A stretch of 64,000 nucleotides of DNA from positions 1 to 64,000 of the forward strand of contig NZ_JAVDXT010000002.1 of assembly GCF_031458075.1 (NCBI RefSeq). Direction: 5' to 3'. Both the position numbers and the translations under genes were made by a program. Below the pieces are notes generated by a model, which saw only the letters and a program-made list of their open reading frames with translations, was not told the origin of the DNA and made no database searches. The DNA is from Rhodoferax_B ferrireducens_A. Its GTDB lineage: Bacteria > Pseudomonadota > Gammaproteobacteria > Burkholderiales > Burkholderiaceae_C. Positions 33,965-43,357 of this stretch are shown here, one piece after another. The stretch's first letter is position 1. Each line of letters opens with the position of its first letter.

Positions 33965-34347
33965 GCGTCCAGGCACCGGCCTGCGCAGCAGGCATTGCAT
34001 GGATTGGAATCGGTTAAATACCACCACCCCTGCATGTGTTGTTTCCTCAAAACGGGCCGTGTCACGGACAGCTACAAAAACCGTGGCGAAGTCCATCGGC
34101 TTTGTGCCAAGCAGGGGAAATTATGGAGGAATTTCTGTTGCAGTTTGTTGCATTGCGCAAACAGATTGAAATTTACTTCTGGCGCGGCATGCACTTTATT
34201 GGTGTATTTTCGCTCTAGAGCACAGCGTATATGCGCAGGAAGCTATCAAAAAAGTAGTAACTTTCTGGCCGGAATGCATAGCTTACTGCACGCTTTCCGT
34301 GAGCCTCCACTTGGCTTGGCTGAGCCACACCGCCTCCGGACAGCTTC
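33965..34347. other. Gene-free region between the EAL and TerB-like genes
   Basis: About 380 bp. It is visibly more AT-rich than its surroundings near 34090-34260, contains one copy of the two-hairpin repeat, and may include the true start of the EAL gene. A 31-codon ORF at 34123 is too short to support. Confidence 0.4.
34211..34262 (+). repeat. Two-hairpin intergenic repeat, copy 2
   Basis: AGCGTATATGCGC followed by GAAGCTAT-N8-TAGTAA. Confidence 0.65.
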
Positions 34348-34806
34348 TTACACCAGGCCGGCGGCTTCCTTGGCCCGCATCTTGGCGCCTATGTATTCGC
34401 CGTGCGTCACATACAGCAGGTCGGCGATCTTGCTGATCACCTGGTGCTCGTGCGCGCCCAGCTGCGCATCGGCATAGGCCACCTGCCACATGGATTCGAC
34501 GATCTGCAGCTTTTCCGGCTGGCTGCAGTGGTCGTTGATGCTGGCGGTGAAGCGGTGGTAGTCGTAGGCCTGCTCGGCCGATTGTTCGGCCTGGGCCACC
34601 AGCTGGGCCAGGGCCGGGCCTTGCAGGGCAAAGCGCTGTTGCAGCTGCGCCAGCACGGCCTGGCGCTCCGCCGGCGTCTTGCCGGCATCGGCCCGCATCA
34701 CCTCGACCAGCAGCACGGCGGTGGCCAGCTGTACCTGCTGGGCTGGGGGCAGCTCCGGTTCCGCGGCGGTCAGGTTGTCAAAAAGCTCTTTCAGTGCATG
34801 CAGCAT
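34348..34806 (-). CDS. TerB-like tellurite-resistance family protein
   Basis: 152 residues, all helical. The pattern LLVEVMRADAGKTPAERQAVLAQL ... EKLQIVESMWQVAYADAQLGAHEHQVISKIADLLYV is the TerB/DjlA-N fold with its acidic helix pairs. Its function is not established in this family outside ter operons; no other ter genes are near. It is divergent from the diguanylate cyclase gene. Confidence 0.82.
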   Translation of the reverse strand: MLHALKELFDNLTAAEPELPPAQQVQLATAVLLVEVMRADAGKTPAERQAVLAQLQQRFALQGPALAQLVAQAEQSAEQAYDYHRFTASINDHCSQPEKLQIVESMWQVAYADAQLGAHEHQVISKIADLLYVTHGEYIGAKMRAKEAAGLV

Positions 34807-34901
34807 GGGGAATGGCGGTAGATGAATCGGGTTGTACGAGCGCGGGCCGTAGCGCTTGGTTCCGGGCGTTTACCGAGGCGTTGCACAATTCCTGCAGCGC
34901 C

Positions 34902-36281
34902 ATGCCATTCAACTCCATGCCCGAAGCCCTCCACAACACCTTAGCCACCGGCCCACAGAAGTCTCTGGCGGCCTTGCTGGCCTTGATCGTCGTCCTGGCG
35001 ACCTTGCTGGCCGTGCCGTATGCGGGCCTGCCCCTGCCGGTGGTCCAGCCCTTTCTGCCGATCTTTGCCGCCACCGTCACCCTGACCGAGAGCCTGACCG
35101 CCTACCTGCTGCTGGTGCAGTTCATGGTGACGCGCCAGTTCTTCCTGGTGCCCTTGGCCGGCGGCTATGCGTATGTGGCGCTGATGGCCTCCATCCAGCT
35201 GCTGGTGTTCCCGGGCGTGTTTGCGCCCACCGGCTTGCTGGGGGCGAACACGCAGTCGGCAGTCTGGCTGTGGGTGTTCTGGCACGGCGGCTTTGCGGTG
35301 CTTCTGGGCCTGGCGATACTGGCCAAGAACGCCAGCTGGCACGCCGAGCTCAGCCGCCGAATCACCGCCTGGCAGGGTCTGCTGGTGTTTCTGCTGGTGC
35401 CGTTGGTGGCGCTGGCGTTGGCTTTTCTGGCAATCCGCCTGGAGGTGCTGCCGGTGCTGATCTCCGGCAAGAGCTTCAGCAGCCTGAGCCACAGTGCGGT
35501 CGGGTGGGTGGTCTGGGGCCTGAACGCAGCCGCCGTGCTGTTGATTCTGTTGACTCGCTCCCGGCGCGAGGTGACCAGCCTGTTCCTGTTCATCGCGCTG
35601 CTGGCGGCGCTGGCCAATGTGTCCCTGACCCTGTTGTCGTCGGCCCGTTACAGCCTGGGCTGGTATGCAGCGCGCTTGCTCAGCATCGTCTCGTCCACCA
35701 GCCTGCTGACGGCGCTGATACTGCAGATCACCCGGCTCTACCAGGAACTGGCGGTGTCGCACGAGTCGCTGCTGATCACCTCGGCGCGCGACAAGCTCAC
35801 CGGCCTGCACAACCGCGGCAGCTTCGACGAGGCCGCCAAGAAGGAATGGCCGCGCGCCCACCGCAGCGCCGAGCCGCTGTCCGTGGTGCTGGTGGATATC
35901 GACCACTTCAAGCTCTACAACGACCATTTCGGCCATCTGCAGGGCGATACCTGCCTGCGCAGCGTGGCCCAGGCGCTGGCCGGTAGCGTCAAGCGGCCGG
36001 CCGACATGGTGGCCCGCTACGGCGGCGAAGAGTTCGTGTTGCTGCTACCCAATACCCCGCAGGAGCAGGCGCTGCGGGTGGCCGAAAAAGCCCGGCTGGC
36101 CGTGGCCGCGCTGTACATCCCCACCAAGTTTGCCGACAAGAACGTGTCCATCAGCGCCGGCTGTGCCACCTGGCATGCGCAGGCGAATTACCAGAACTTC
36201 CAGGAGCTGCTGCACGACGCCGACCGGGCCTTGTACAAGGCCAAGGAAAACGGCCGTAACCAGGTACGGGCTGTGGGCTGA
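34902..36281 (+). CDS. Membrane diguanylate cyclase (MASE-type sensor plus GGDEF)
   Basis: About 459 residues; starts at 34902 or 34917. Roughly eight membrane helices form a MASE4-like sensor (about residues 20-290), then a GGDEF domain: TGLHNRGSFDE, VDIDHFKLYNDHFGH and the active-site RYGGEEF. The RxxD inhibitory site is not obvious. It makes c-di-GMP and may oppose the nearby EAL protein. Confidence 0.9.
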   Translation: MPFNSMPEALHNTLATGPQKSLAALLALIVVLATLLAVPYAGLPLPVVQPFLPIFAATVTLTESLTAYLLLVQFMVTRQFFLVPLAGGYAYVALMASIQLLVFPGVFAPTGLLGANTQSAVWLWVFWHGGFAVLLGLAILAKNASWHAELSRRITAWQGLLVFLLVPLVALALAFLAIRLEVLPVLISGKSFSSLSHSAVGWVVWGLNAAAVLLILLTRSRREVTSLFLFIALLAALANVSLTLLSSARYSLGWYAARLLSIVSSTSLLTALILQITRLYQELAVSHESLLITSARDKLTGLHNRGSFDEAAKKEWPRAHRSAEPLSVVLVDIDHFKLYNDHFGHLQGDTCLRSVAQALAGSVKRPADMVARYGGEEFVLLLPNTPQEQALRVAEKARLAVAALYIPTKFADKNVSISAGCATWHAQANYQNFQELLHDADRALYKAKENGRNQVRAVG

Positions 36282-36303
36282 TACCACGGCAATTGATAAG
36301 AAA

Positions 36304-36356
36304 CAGGCCTGCAGCGCATATTCTGTCAGCGCAGGCAGCTATCTAAAAAATAGCAT
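36304..36356 (+). repeat. Two-hairpin intergenic repeat, copy 3
   Basis: GGCCTGCAGCGCA-N-CAGCGCAGGCAGCTAT-N8-TAGCAT, starting 22 bp after the cyclase stop. Confidence 0.75.
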
Positions 36357-36425
36357 CCAGTCCATCGCCCGGCGGGCTTGCCGCACGCGGCCCGCTGTGC
36401 CACCATGGCCGGGCAGGAGTACCGC

Positions 36426-38147
36426 ATGCCCAACTACCCCAGCCCCGGTGTTTACGTAGAAGAAGCCGGCCCGTCCGGCCGCGCCATCGCCGGCGTGGCC
36501 ACCAGCACTGCCGCCTTCATCGGCCCCACGCGCTCGGGGCCGGTGGGCCTTGCGTCCCCGCCCTTGTACAGCCTGGCGGAATTCGAGCACCGCTACGGCG
36601 GGCCGCAGGCGCTGGCGCTCAGCGACGTGCGCGATCCCGCCTACCGTCTGCACTTCATGGCCCATGCGGTGCGCGCCTACTTTGCCAACGGCGGCAACTG
36701 CCTGGTCGTGCTGCGCACCGCCCGCAACGCGGCCGCCGCCGCCGGTGTGCTGCTGGCTGCCCGTACCCAGGCCGGCCGCGCCACCCTGCGGGCACGCCAT
36801 GTGGGCGCCGCCGGCAACGGCCCGGTGCGGCTGCGCGTGGTCGGCGTGCCGGTGCGCGCCATCGACCTGTCCGCCGCGCCCGTCGGCAGCCTGATCAGCA
36901 TGGACCGCGACGGTGTGGAAACCGTCTACGCCGGCAGCGGCGCGGTCTGGCTGGACGCCACCGGCCAGTCCCTGGCCCTGTCCGACCTGGGCGCCACCGC
37001 CCAGCTGCTGACGCTGGAGCTGCAGGCCAGCGCAGCCGACGGCAGCGCTGTGCAGTGGAGCCGGCTTGGCTTTGCGCCCGAGCACCCGCGCTGGCTGGGC
37101 CGGGTGCTGGCCCCGCAGTCCGACGCGGCGCCGCTGTGGGCCGACATCGGCGCGCAGGTCAGCGCCTACGCCTTGCTGGCTGCTGTGCGGGCTCTGCCAA
37201 TACTGGCGGCGGCGCCGGGCGATGGCCTTGCCTGGCGCCGGCTGCTGCTGCAGCGCGGCCGGGACGGCCTGGCACCGATAGCTGGCATTGCTAGTAGCCG
37301 CGGCAGCTACGCCGCGGCCCTGGCCGCGCTGCAGGCCGTGCCCGATGTGTCTACCGTCGCCACGCCGGGCAGCAGCGCCTACCCCGACCGGGCCGCCATC
37401 CAGGCCGCGCTGCTGGCCCATGTGGAGCAGCCGCAGCGCTGGCAACTGGCCGTGCTCGACAGCGCACCGCAGCTCAGTCTGGGCGGGGTGCAGCAGCAGC
37501 GTGCCGGCATCGATTCGCGCCATGCCGCGCTTTACTACCCCTGGCTGGTGGTGGCCGACCCGCTGGCGCCCGCCGCGGCGCCGCGCGAAATCAGCGTGCC
37601 GCCCTGCGGCCATGTAGCCGGCCTGTACGCGCGCAGCGACGCCACCCAGGGCGTGCACAAGGCCGCGACCAACCTGGCCGTGGCCGGGGCGCTACGCTGC
37701 GAATACGACATCGACCAGACCGAGCAAGACCTGCTGAACCCGCTGGGCGTGAACTGTCTGCGCAGCTTTGCCGGCCGCGGCCTGCGGGTCTGGGGTGCGC
37801 GCCTGGCCAGCAGCGACCCGGAGTGGAAGTACGTGCCCATCCGCCGCCTGCTCGACTACCTGCAGGCCTCCATCGTCCGCGGTACCGCCTGGGCGGTGTT
37901 CGAGCCGAATGCCGAGCCGCTGTGGGCCCGCGTGCGCCAATTGGTCAGCGACTTCCTGCTGCAAACCTGGCGTGACGGCGCCTTGCTCGGCAGCCGGCCG
38001 GAAGAAGCCTTCTTCGTGCGCTGCGACCGCACCACCATGACCCAGGCCGAGCTGGACGCCGGGCAGCTGGTCTGCCTGGTCGGCGTGGCTGTGCTGCAGC
38101 CGGCGGAATTCATGCTGTTCCGCATCGGCCAGGCGACTTTGAAGTAA
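36426..38147 (+). CDS. Orphan phage tail sheath family protein
   Basis: 573 residues from the ATG at 36426, with AGGAG just upstream. It begins with the sheath hallmark YPSPGVYVEEAG followed by VATSTAAFIG, and the C-terminal half carries EYDIDQTEQDLLNPLGVNCLR, WGARLASSDPEWKYVPIRRLLDYLQASI and FVRCDRTTMTQAELDAGQLVCLVGVA, matching the C-terminal domain of contractile tail sheaths. No tube, baseplate, spike or ATPase gene is in the window. The flanks are a diguanylate cyclase and an M23 peptidase. Confidence 0.92.
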   Translation: MPNYPSPGVYVEEAGPSGRAIAGVATSTAAFIGPTRSGPVGLASPPLYSLAEFEHRYGGPQALALSDVRDPAYRLHFMAHAVRAYFANGGNCLVVLRTARNAAAAAGVLLAARTQAGRATLRARHVGAAGNGPVRLRVVGVPVRAIDLSAAPVGSLISMDRDGVETVYAGSGAVWLDATGQSLALSDLGATAQLLTLELQASAADGSAVQWSRLGFAPEHPRWLGRVLAPQSDAAPLWADIGAQVSAYALLAAVRALPILAAAPGDGLAWRRLLLQRGRDGLAPIAGIASSRGSYAAALAALQAVPDVSTVATPGSSAYPDRAAIQAALLAHVEQPQRWQLAVLDSAPQLSLGGVQQQRAGIDSRHAALYYPWLVVADPLAPAAAPREISVPPCGHVAGLYARSDATQGVHKAATNLAVAGALRCEYDIDQTEQDLLNPLGVNCLRSFAGRGLRVWGARLASSDPEWKYVPIRRLLDYLQASIVRGTAWAVFEPNAEPLWARVRQLVSDFLLQTWRDGALLGSRPEEAFFVRCDRTTMTQAELDAGQLVCLVGVAVLQPAEFMLFRIGQATLK

Positions 38148-38150
38148 AAA

Positions 38151-38200
38151 GAGCCGCTAGCGCAGGTAGAGATTGCGCAAGCAGCTATTGATTTGATAGT
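38151..38200 (+). repeat. Two-hairpin intergenic repeat, copy 4
   Basis: GCCGCTAGCGCA-N-ATTGCGCAAGCAGCTAT-N8-TAGTAAT, 3 bp after the sheath stop. Confidence 0.75.
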
Positions 38201-38208
38201 AATAGGGC

Positions 38209-39093
38209 TCAGGCCGGGATGAACAGCGCCGGGTCCACCATCGCCCGGTTCAGGCTGACCGACCAGTGCAGATGCGGCCCGGTGACCCGGCCGGTGGCGC
38301 CCACCGCGCCCAGGCGCTCGCCGGCCTGCAGCACATCGCCGGTTTGCACGCCGATGGCGCTAAGGTGGCAGAACATGCCCAGCAGGCCGCCGCCGTGGTC
38401 CAGCCACACCGTGTTGCCGTTGAAGAAATAGTCGCCGGTGTCGATCACCTTGCCCATCAGCGGCGCGCGCACCGGCGTGCCGGTAGCGGCCGCGATGTCC
38501 ATGCCGCTGTGCGGATTGCGCGCCTGGCCGTTGAACACCCGGCGCAGCCCGAAGGAGCTGGAGCGCCGCCCCGGCACCGGCACCTGCATGCGCAGCGTCT
38601 GCGGCAGCGGTTCGCTGAAGGTGGTGGTGACAGTCGCCAGATGCGCGCGTTCGCGCTCGTAGCGCGCCTCGTCCTCGGGCGATAAATCCACCGTGCCCGG
38701 CGCCACCGTCAGCCGCTGTTCGCGGTACTGCTTGGGCCCCACGGTGTAGGCCACCTGCCGGCTGCCGCCATCGGCACTCTGCACCGTGATGAAGGCCTGG
38801 CCCAGCGTCGCCGCCAGCGGAATCCCCACCAACGCCGTCCACTCGATCGCATCGCCGAGCACCAGCAGCGGCACATCGCCCGCTGTAGTGGTGAGATGGG
38901 CCACCGGCCGCTCAGCCGCCGGCCCCAGCGACAAGCGCGCCACGCCACCCGGCACCTGCAACGCATGCGGCCAGACGGCAGGGGCTGGTGGGGCGGCGTG
39001 CAAGCGGGTGCCCAGCAGGCCCAGGGTGGCGAGCAGGGTGGTGCGGCGGGTGAGTGGCCGGTTGCCGAAGGCGAACAATGTAGGTGTGGTCAT
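38209..39093 (-). CDS. M23 family peptidoglycan metallopeptidase
   Basis: 294 residues from the ATG at 39093. An N-terminal RRTTLLATLGLLGTRLHA looks like a (possibly Tat) export signal. The C-terminal LytM domain has the zinc motifs HSGMD (HxxxD) and HLHWS (HxH), with GLRRVFNGQARNPHSGMD before and GATGRVTGPHLHW after. It should cleave peptidoglycan cross-bridges in the periplasm. It converges with the sheath gene; a functional link is not shown. Confidence 0.9.
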   Translation of the reverse strand: MTTPTLFAFGNRPLTRRTTLLATLGLLGTRLHAAPPAPAVWPHALQVPGGVARLSLGPAAERPVAHLTTTAGDVPLLVLGDAIEWTALVGIPLAATLGQAFITVQSADGGSRQVAYTVGPKQYREQRLTVAPGTVDLSPEDEARYERERAHLATVTTTFSEPLPQTLRMQVPVPGRRSSSFGLRRVFNGQARNPHSGMDIAAATGTPVRAPLMGKVIDTGDYFFNGNTVWLDHGGGLLGMFCHLSAIGVQTGDVLQAGERLGAVGATGRVTGPHLHWSVSLNRAMVDPALFIPA

Positions 39094-39203
39094 GGGCGGT
39101 CGGCTTGTCATTAGTTTGGGGGATGGACAGGTGTGCGGCCGGCTTCGCTGGCCCTGAAAACTGTGCAGTGGTAGTTACAATTTTTCACAAAGGGAGAGGT
39201 CGA

Positions 39204-40166
39204 TTGAGCCAAGTACAAGCAACTGCGTGGTCCGCACAGGACTGCGCGCGCCTCGCGCAAACCATTGTCGGCAATGTAGAGAAAGTTTTGCAGGGCAAGC
39301 ACCAGCAGGTGGAACTGGCCTTGGCTGCGGTGGTGGCCGGCGGGCATCTGCTGATCGAAGACGTGCCCGGCCTGGGCAAAACCATGTTGGCGCGGGCGCT
39401 GGCGGTGTCTGTGGGGTTGTCCTTCAAACGCATCCAGTTTACCGCCGACCTGATGCCGTCCGACATCGTCGGTGGGCCGGTTTACAACCCCAAGGACGGC
39501 AGCTTCTTGCTGCGCCCAGGGCCGGTGTTTGCCAACATCGTGCTGGCCGATGAAATCAACCGGGCCAATCCCCGGGCCCAGTCGGCGCTGCTGGAATGCA
39601 TGGAAGAAGGCCAGATCACGCTGGATGGACAGACCGTGCCACTGCCCGCACCGTTTGCGGTGCTGGCTACGCAAAACCCTATCGACATGGCTGGCACCTA
39701 CCCGCTGCCAGAAGCGCAACTCGACCGTTTTCTGATCCGCCTGTCTCTGGGCTATCCCGATGCGGAGACCGAGGCGGGACTGATCAGCACCCAGCAGTTC
39801 GCGCATCCCATCAGCAGTCTGCAGCCGGTTTGCGAGGCAGATGGCTTCGCCCGGCTGGTAGCCGGTGCGCGAGACGTGACCATCACCCCCGAAGTGGCCA
39901 ACTTCATCACCGCCATCGTCACGGCCACGCGCAAGCACCCGGCCATCCGCTTTGGCGCCAGCCCGCGCGGCACCCTGGGTCTGGCCCGCATGGCGCGGGC
40001 TCTGAGCTGTATCCGCGGCCGTGCCTATGTCGACCCTTCCGTGGTGCGGGAGCTGGCCGTACCCGTGCTTGCGCACCGCATCATTGTGCAAACCCAGGGC
40101 GGGCAGTCGCAGTCTGCGGCTGCCTTGGTGCAGGGCATCCTGCAGACGCAGCGCACGCCGCAATAG
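39204..40166 (+). CDS. MoxR family AAA+ ATPase
   Basis: 320 residues. The TTG at 39204 is preferred as start because GGGAGAGG lies 5 bp before it; no ATG fits. Walker A DVPGLGKTM, Walker B VLADEINRANPRAQSALLECMEEGQIT, sensor ATQNPIDMAGTYPLPEAQLDRF are the MoxR signatures. MoxR ATPases work with DUF58 proteins as chaperone or maturation systems. It heads a four-gene operon. Confidence 0.94.
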   Translation: MSQVQATAWSAQDCARLAQTIVGNVEKVLQGKHQQVELALAAVVAGGHLLIEDVPGLGKTMLARALAVSVGLSFKRIQFTADLMPSDIVGGPVYNPKDGSFLLRPGPVFANIVLADEINRANPRAQSALLECMEEGQITLDGQTVPLPAPFAVLATQNPIDMAGTYPLPEAQLDRFLIRLSLGYPDAETEAGLISTQQFAHPISSLQPVCEADGFARLVAGARDVTITPEVANFITAIVTATRKHPAIRFGASPRGTLGLARMARALSCIRGRAYVDPSVVRELAVPVLAHRIIVQTQGGQSQSAAALVQGILQTQRTPQ

Positions 40167-40188
40167 TTTGCGATAAGGCTTACACCGT

Positions 40189-41355
40189 ATGGAACGTTGG
40201 CTGTCCAAGTCCCGGGTGCTGCTCGGGCTGTGTGCGGTGCTGCTGATGGCCGCGCTGAACCGGCAGGACCCGATGGTCTATGGCATGTTCCTGTTCCTTG
40301 CGGTGGTGAGCTTCCTCGGTTTTGTGCTGCCCTGGCTGTCGCTGCGCTCCATGACCGTGCATTTGCAATCCACGGGCAGCAGCGAAGTGGTGGAGGGCGC
40401 TGCGTGTGACCTGGGCTTGTGGATTGAACGCAGCGTGCCCTGGCCGGCTTTTATGGTGGATGTAGAGACCGAGTGGGAATGGGCATCCCAGCGCATCGTG
40501 CTGCGCCAGACTCTGCCTGTGGTGCGCGCCGGCCAAATGCCCGAGCTGGGCCGGCGGGTGCTGTTTCCTTGCCGGGGCAGCTACGAACTGGTGGCGGTGC
40601 GTTTGTCCAGCGGATTCCCTTTGGGCCTGGTACGCGCCCAGCACAGCATGGCGCGGCCTGCGATTGCGCTGCACGTATTGCCGCAGGCCCAGCCAGTGCA
40701 CTGGCCGCTGCCATGGGATGTGACGGAAGACCCGCTGGGCGAGCTGACTACCCGCAAGATGGGGCAGTCGTTTGAACTGGGCATGCTGCGGCCTTACCAA
40801 CAGGGCGAGTCGGTTGGCCGGGTCAGCTGGCGTGCGTCTGCGCGGGTGGGCGAGCTGGTCATCCAGCACTTTCAGCACAGTGGGTCGGTGCGTTTACGGG
40901 TTGTCGTCGATGTCCCGCGGGCGCCGGCACTGGGGTCACCGGATAGTGCCGGTGAGCAGGCGGTGCGCCTGGCGGCAGGCGTGTGCGATGCCGCGCTGGC
41001 CAACGCTACACAAGTGTTTCTTTACCTGCATCCCTACGCAGCGGCTGTGCAAGACCGGTCCTTGCTGTACCGGGCATTGGCCGAGGCCTTGCCAACCGAC
41101 GGCGGCTTGCAGCCTATCGTGGCGCGGGTGGCTGGTGATGCGGCGCCCGGCGAGCAGATTGCTGTCGTGGTGGCGGGGTCGATGGCGCAGGATGCGTTGC
41201 TATCCGCTTTATCTCCTCTGGTGGGGCAAGCTTGCGGCGTGGTGGTCTGTATCGCCATGGGGCGCCACCGAACGCCACAGGATGCGGTCCAGGCCGATGC
41301 GCTGCAGCGCGCGGTGGTGCAGGCCGGTTTTGCCACTTTCATGGAGGCACCATGA
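40189..41355 (+). CDS. DUF58 membrane-anchored protein
   Basis: 388 residues. Two N-terminal helices (about 5-55), a beta-rich region, then the DUF58 motif LGELTTRKMGQSFELGMLRPYQQGESVGRVSWRASAR (partial; split across 190-230). This is the regular partner of MoxR ATPases, with a von Willebrand A-like fold in the second half. It lies 22 bp after moxR; its stop overlaps the next start by 4 bp. Confidence 0.88.
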   Translation: MERWLSKSRVLLGLCAVLLMAALNRQDPMVYGMFLFLAVVSFLGFVLPWLSLRSMTVHLQSTGSSEVVEGAACDLGLWIERSVPWPAFMVDVETEWEWASQRIVLRQTLPVVRAGQMPELGRRVLFPCRGSYELVAVRLSSGFPLGLVRAQHSMARPAIALHVLPQAQPVHWPLPWDVTEDPLGELTTRKMGQSFELGMLRPYQQGESVGRVSWRASARVGELVIQHFQHSGSVRLRVVVDVPRAPALGSPDSAGEQAVRLAAGVCDAALANATQVFLYLHPYAAAVQDRSLLYRALAEALPTDGGLQPIVARVAGDAAPGEQIAVVVAGSMAQDALLSALSPLVGQACGVVVCIAMGRHRTPQDAVQADALQRAVVQAGFATFMEAP

Positions 41356-42740
41356 AGACTGCATCCGCAGCAATTACACCGGCTGCCGTCTCGCCCCGTC
41401 TGGAGAGCCGTGCGGTGGTTGTGCTGACCGGTCTGAGTTATCTTTTTGTGGGCCTTGGGTTCTCCTATCTTGATCGGCAATTCAGGTCATTTGGGGTTGA
41501 AAGCCTGCTGTGGCTGGTGTGGGCGCTGCTGGGTTTCGGTGCCGGTGCATTGCATGTGAACAAGCCCGGCTCGAACGGTCAGACCCTGTGGATGGTGCTG
41601 GGCACCACGGGCTTTGTGCTGGCCTTGTTTCCCGGTTTTGCGTTGTACGCCTTTGCCCGGTGGATCTGCCTGGTTCTGATGGTCACCATGGGTGCCCGCG
41701 CAGCCATGCTCGCCACGCAGCGCGATTTTTACCTGACGTTGACCGTGATCTTCAGCGTCAGCTTCATGGTTGCCACCCATTTCAGGGCCGACTGGAGCTT
41801 GTGGTTCTACCTGGGGCCTGCCTGGGTATTCGGTGGCTTGGCACTGGCCTGGCAGCATGCCGCTGGCACGCGTTTGCCGCGTTGGACCCGCTTGTCCATG
41901 ACGCTGGGTTTCATTGGCATTTCATTCGCGGTGACGGCATTGCTGTTCCTGTTTATGCCCCGACCCGCAACCCTGGGGTTTGGCTTTCTTCCGCCTGGCA
42001 CAGATACCCCCGGGATGTTCTCGCAGCCTGCAGGCGAGGGGGGAAAGCAGCCGGCCCAGGCCACTGGCGGTGTGTCCGGCGCGCAAGCATCTGGCGCAGG
42101 CTTGGGCGGGAGTGGCACAGCCCTGCAAGGTTCGTGGATGCGGCAATGGGGCTCGATGCTGGGCGGCATGCGCAGCACTTTGACGGACCCTTTCATTCCC
42201 CAGTGGCAGCGTGGCCTGATTGAAGGCCTGCTGGATGGAGCGCAGAGCTTGCTGGACAGCCTGGCCGGCGGATCAGCCGAGCCATCGGATGGTGTCGTGG
42301 GCGAAGGTACTGGGTCCCAGTCTGCGTACGAGACGTACACCATCACCATCCATTGGCTGTATTGGTTGCTGTTCCTGCTTGCCGCCTATTTTTTGTGGCG
42401 AAGCAGATACCGTGTCGGTCTAAGTTTCGCGTTGGGGTGCGCTTGGTTGTTGGCGCGCCGATTCCCGGCGCAGTCCATGCGCCTGTCAGCCCAGGCCATG
42501 GGCTGGTGCCTGCATGCGCACGGCCACAAAAGACAAGCGGGCCAATCGGTGCGCGAGCACTGGGGGGCGGCGGCTCCGGCCCCGCTGGCGCGACGCTGGA
42601 TGGGCCAGGCGCTGGAAATCTATGGTGAGACACGGTTTGGCGGCGTTGCAGCCAGTCCACAACGCGCACGCCATATGCGCAAAGCGACCCAGGGTGCGTG
42701 CGACATCATCATGGGCTTGGCGCCCGAGTTGGCCAGGTGA
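41352..42740 (+). CDS. TgpA-like membrane protein without transglutaminase core
   Basis: 462 residues. Six or so N-terminal membrane helices (DUF3488-like, with FYLTLTVIFSVSFMVATHF and GFIGISFAVTALLFLFMPRP), a Gly/Ser/Ala-rich linker about residues 220-330, one more helix near 340-360 and a cytoplasmic DUF4129-like tail. TgpA proteins, which usually follow MoxR-DUF58, have a periplasmic transglutaminase domain with Cys-His-Asp between these parts; here only the linker is found. The protein is therefore about 200 residues shorter than usual and probably not enzymatic. Confidence 0.7.
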   Translation: MKTASAAITPAAVSPRLESRAVVVLTGLSYLFVGLGFSYLDRQFRSFGVESLLWLVWALLGFGAGALHVNKPGSNGQTLWMVLGTTGFVLALFPGFALYAFARWICLVLMVTMGARAAMLATQRDFYLTLTVIFSVSFMVATHFRADWSLWFYLGPAWVFGGLALAWQHAAGTRLPRWTRLSMTLGFIGISFAVTALLFLFMPRPATLGFGFLPPGTDTPGMFSQPAGEGGKQPAQATGGVSGAQASGAGLGGSGTALQGSWMRQWGSMLGGMRSTLTDPFIPQWQRGLIEGLLDGAQSLLDSLAGGSAEPSDGVVGEGTGSQSAYETYTITIHWLYWLLFLLAAYFLWRSRYRVGLSFALGCAWLLARRFPAQSMRLSAQAMGWCLHAHGHKRQAGQSVREHWGAAAPAPLARRWMGQALEIYGETRFGGVAASPQRARHMRKATQGACDIIMGLAPELAR

Positions 42741-42761
42741 TTGAACCGAGGAAGAAAAAGA

Positions 42762-43295
42762 ATGAACCGAGATCTGCCCAAGTGGCTGCAAGTTGTTGGT
42801 ATTGCAGTGTTGGTATCGCTGGCTCTGCTGGTGTTCTTGAACCGCCATCGCATGGATGTGTATGGCACCTATATCCGCGAGACATCGCCGGCGGTGACGG
42901 TCCGCCTGGCAGAGCTTTCGCAGGACATGGATGAAGCGGCGGTGCTCAAGCACTTCGCAGGTGTTCCGTTGCGTTGTGTGGCGCAAGCGCCGGGTGCCGA
43001 CGACCTAGGGGAGCGGGTTTGCTATGCCCAGGTCGACAAGGTCGATGGAGATGCCGCACTGATGCTCGCCACGTTTTTCAACCAAGGAAAGCTCGTGCGT
43101 GCCATGGTGCAAGTACCCTGGTGGGTCCATGGCACATGGCTGCAGCGTTTCAATACCCAGCTGGGTCAACCGCAGCGCTTGGGCGCGATGCTACGCTGGA
43201 AGATGCCCAACGGGCAGCTGGAGTTCAGCCGCAGCCGCAGCTGGAATCCCTTGGAATGGAATGTGATTCTGTGGACTGCGCAAAATTCGAAGTGA
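42762..43295 (+). CDS. Small single-pass membrane protein of the MoxR operon
   Basis: 177 residues from the ATG at 42762, with GAGGAAG 7 bp upstream (an upstream TTG at 42741 is in frame). One N-terminal helix (LQVVGIAVLVSLALLVFL) anchors a periplasmic domain of about 145 residues with two Cys. No family recognised. Its place at the end of moxR-DUF58-TgpA-like suggests it is a component of that complex. Confidence 0.7.
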   Translation: MNRDLPKWLQVVGIAVLVSLALLVFLNRHRMDVYGTYIRETSPAVTVRLAELSQDMDEAAVLKHFAGVPLRCVAQAPGADDLGERVCYAQVDKVDGDAALMLATFFNQGKLVRAMVQVPWWVHGTWLQRFNTQLGQPQRLGAMLRWKMPNGQLEFSRSRSWNPLEWNVILWTAQNSK

Positions 43296-43296
43296 A

Positions 43297-43352
43297 AAGT
43301 GCTTTTTGCGCAGGAGAAATAAGCGCTGGTAGCTATATAAATAAATAGCGTT
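43297..43352 (+). repeat. Two-hairpin intergenic repeat, copy 5
   Basis: GTGCTTTTTGCGCA-N-AGCGCTGGTAGCTAT-N9-TAGCG, directly after the stop of the preceding gene. Confidence 0.7.
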
Positions 43353-43357
43353 TCTTG

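Noticed and set aside
34123..34218. 31-codon ORF with an upstream AGGGG
   Set aside because: Too short, in a region of shifting composition; no homolog can be judged without a search.
36304..39093. Prophage
   Set aside because: Only a sheath gene is present; the M23 peptidase is of the bacterial exported type and no other phage genes lie in the window.
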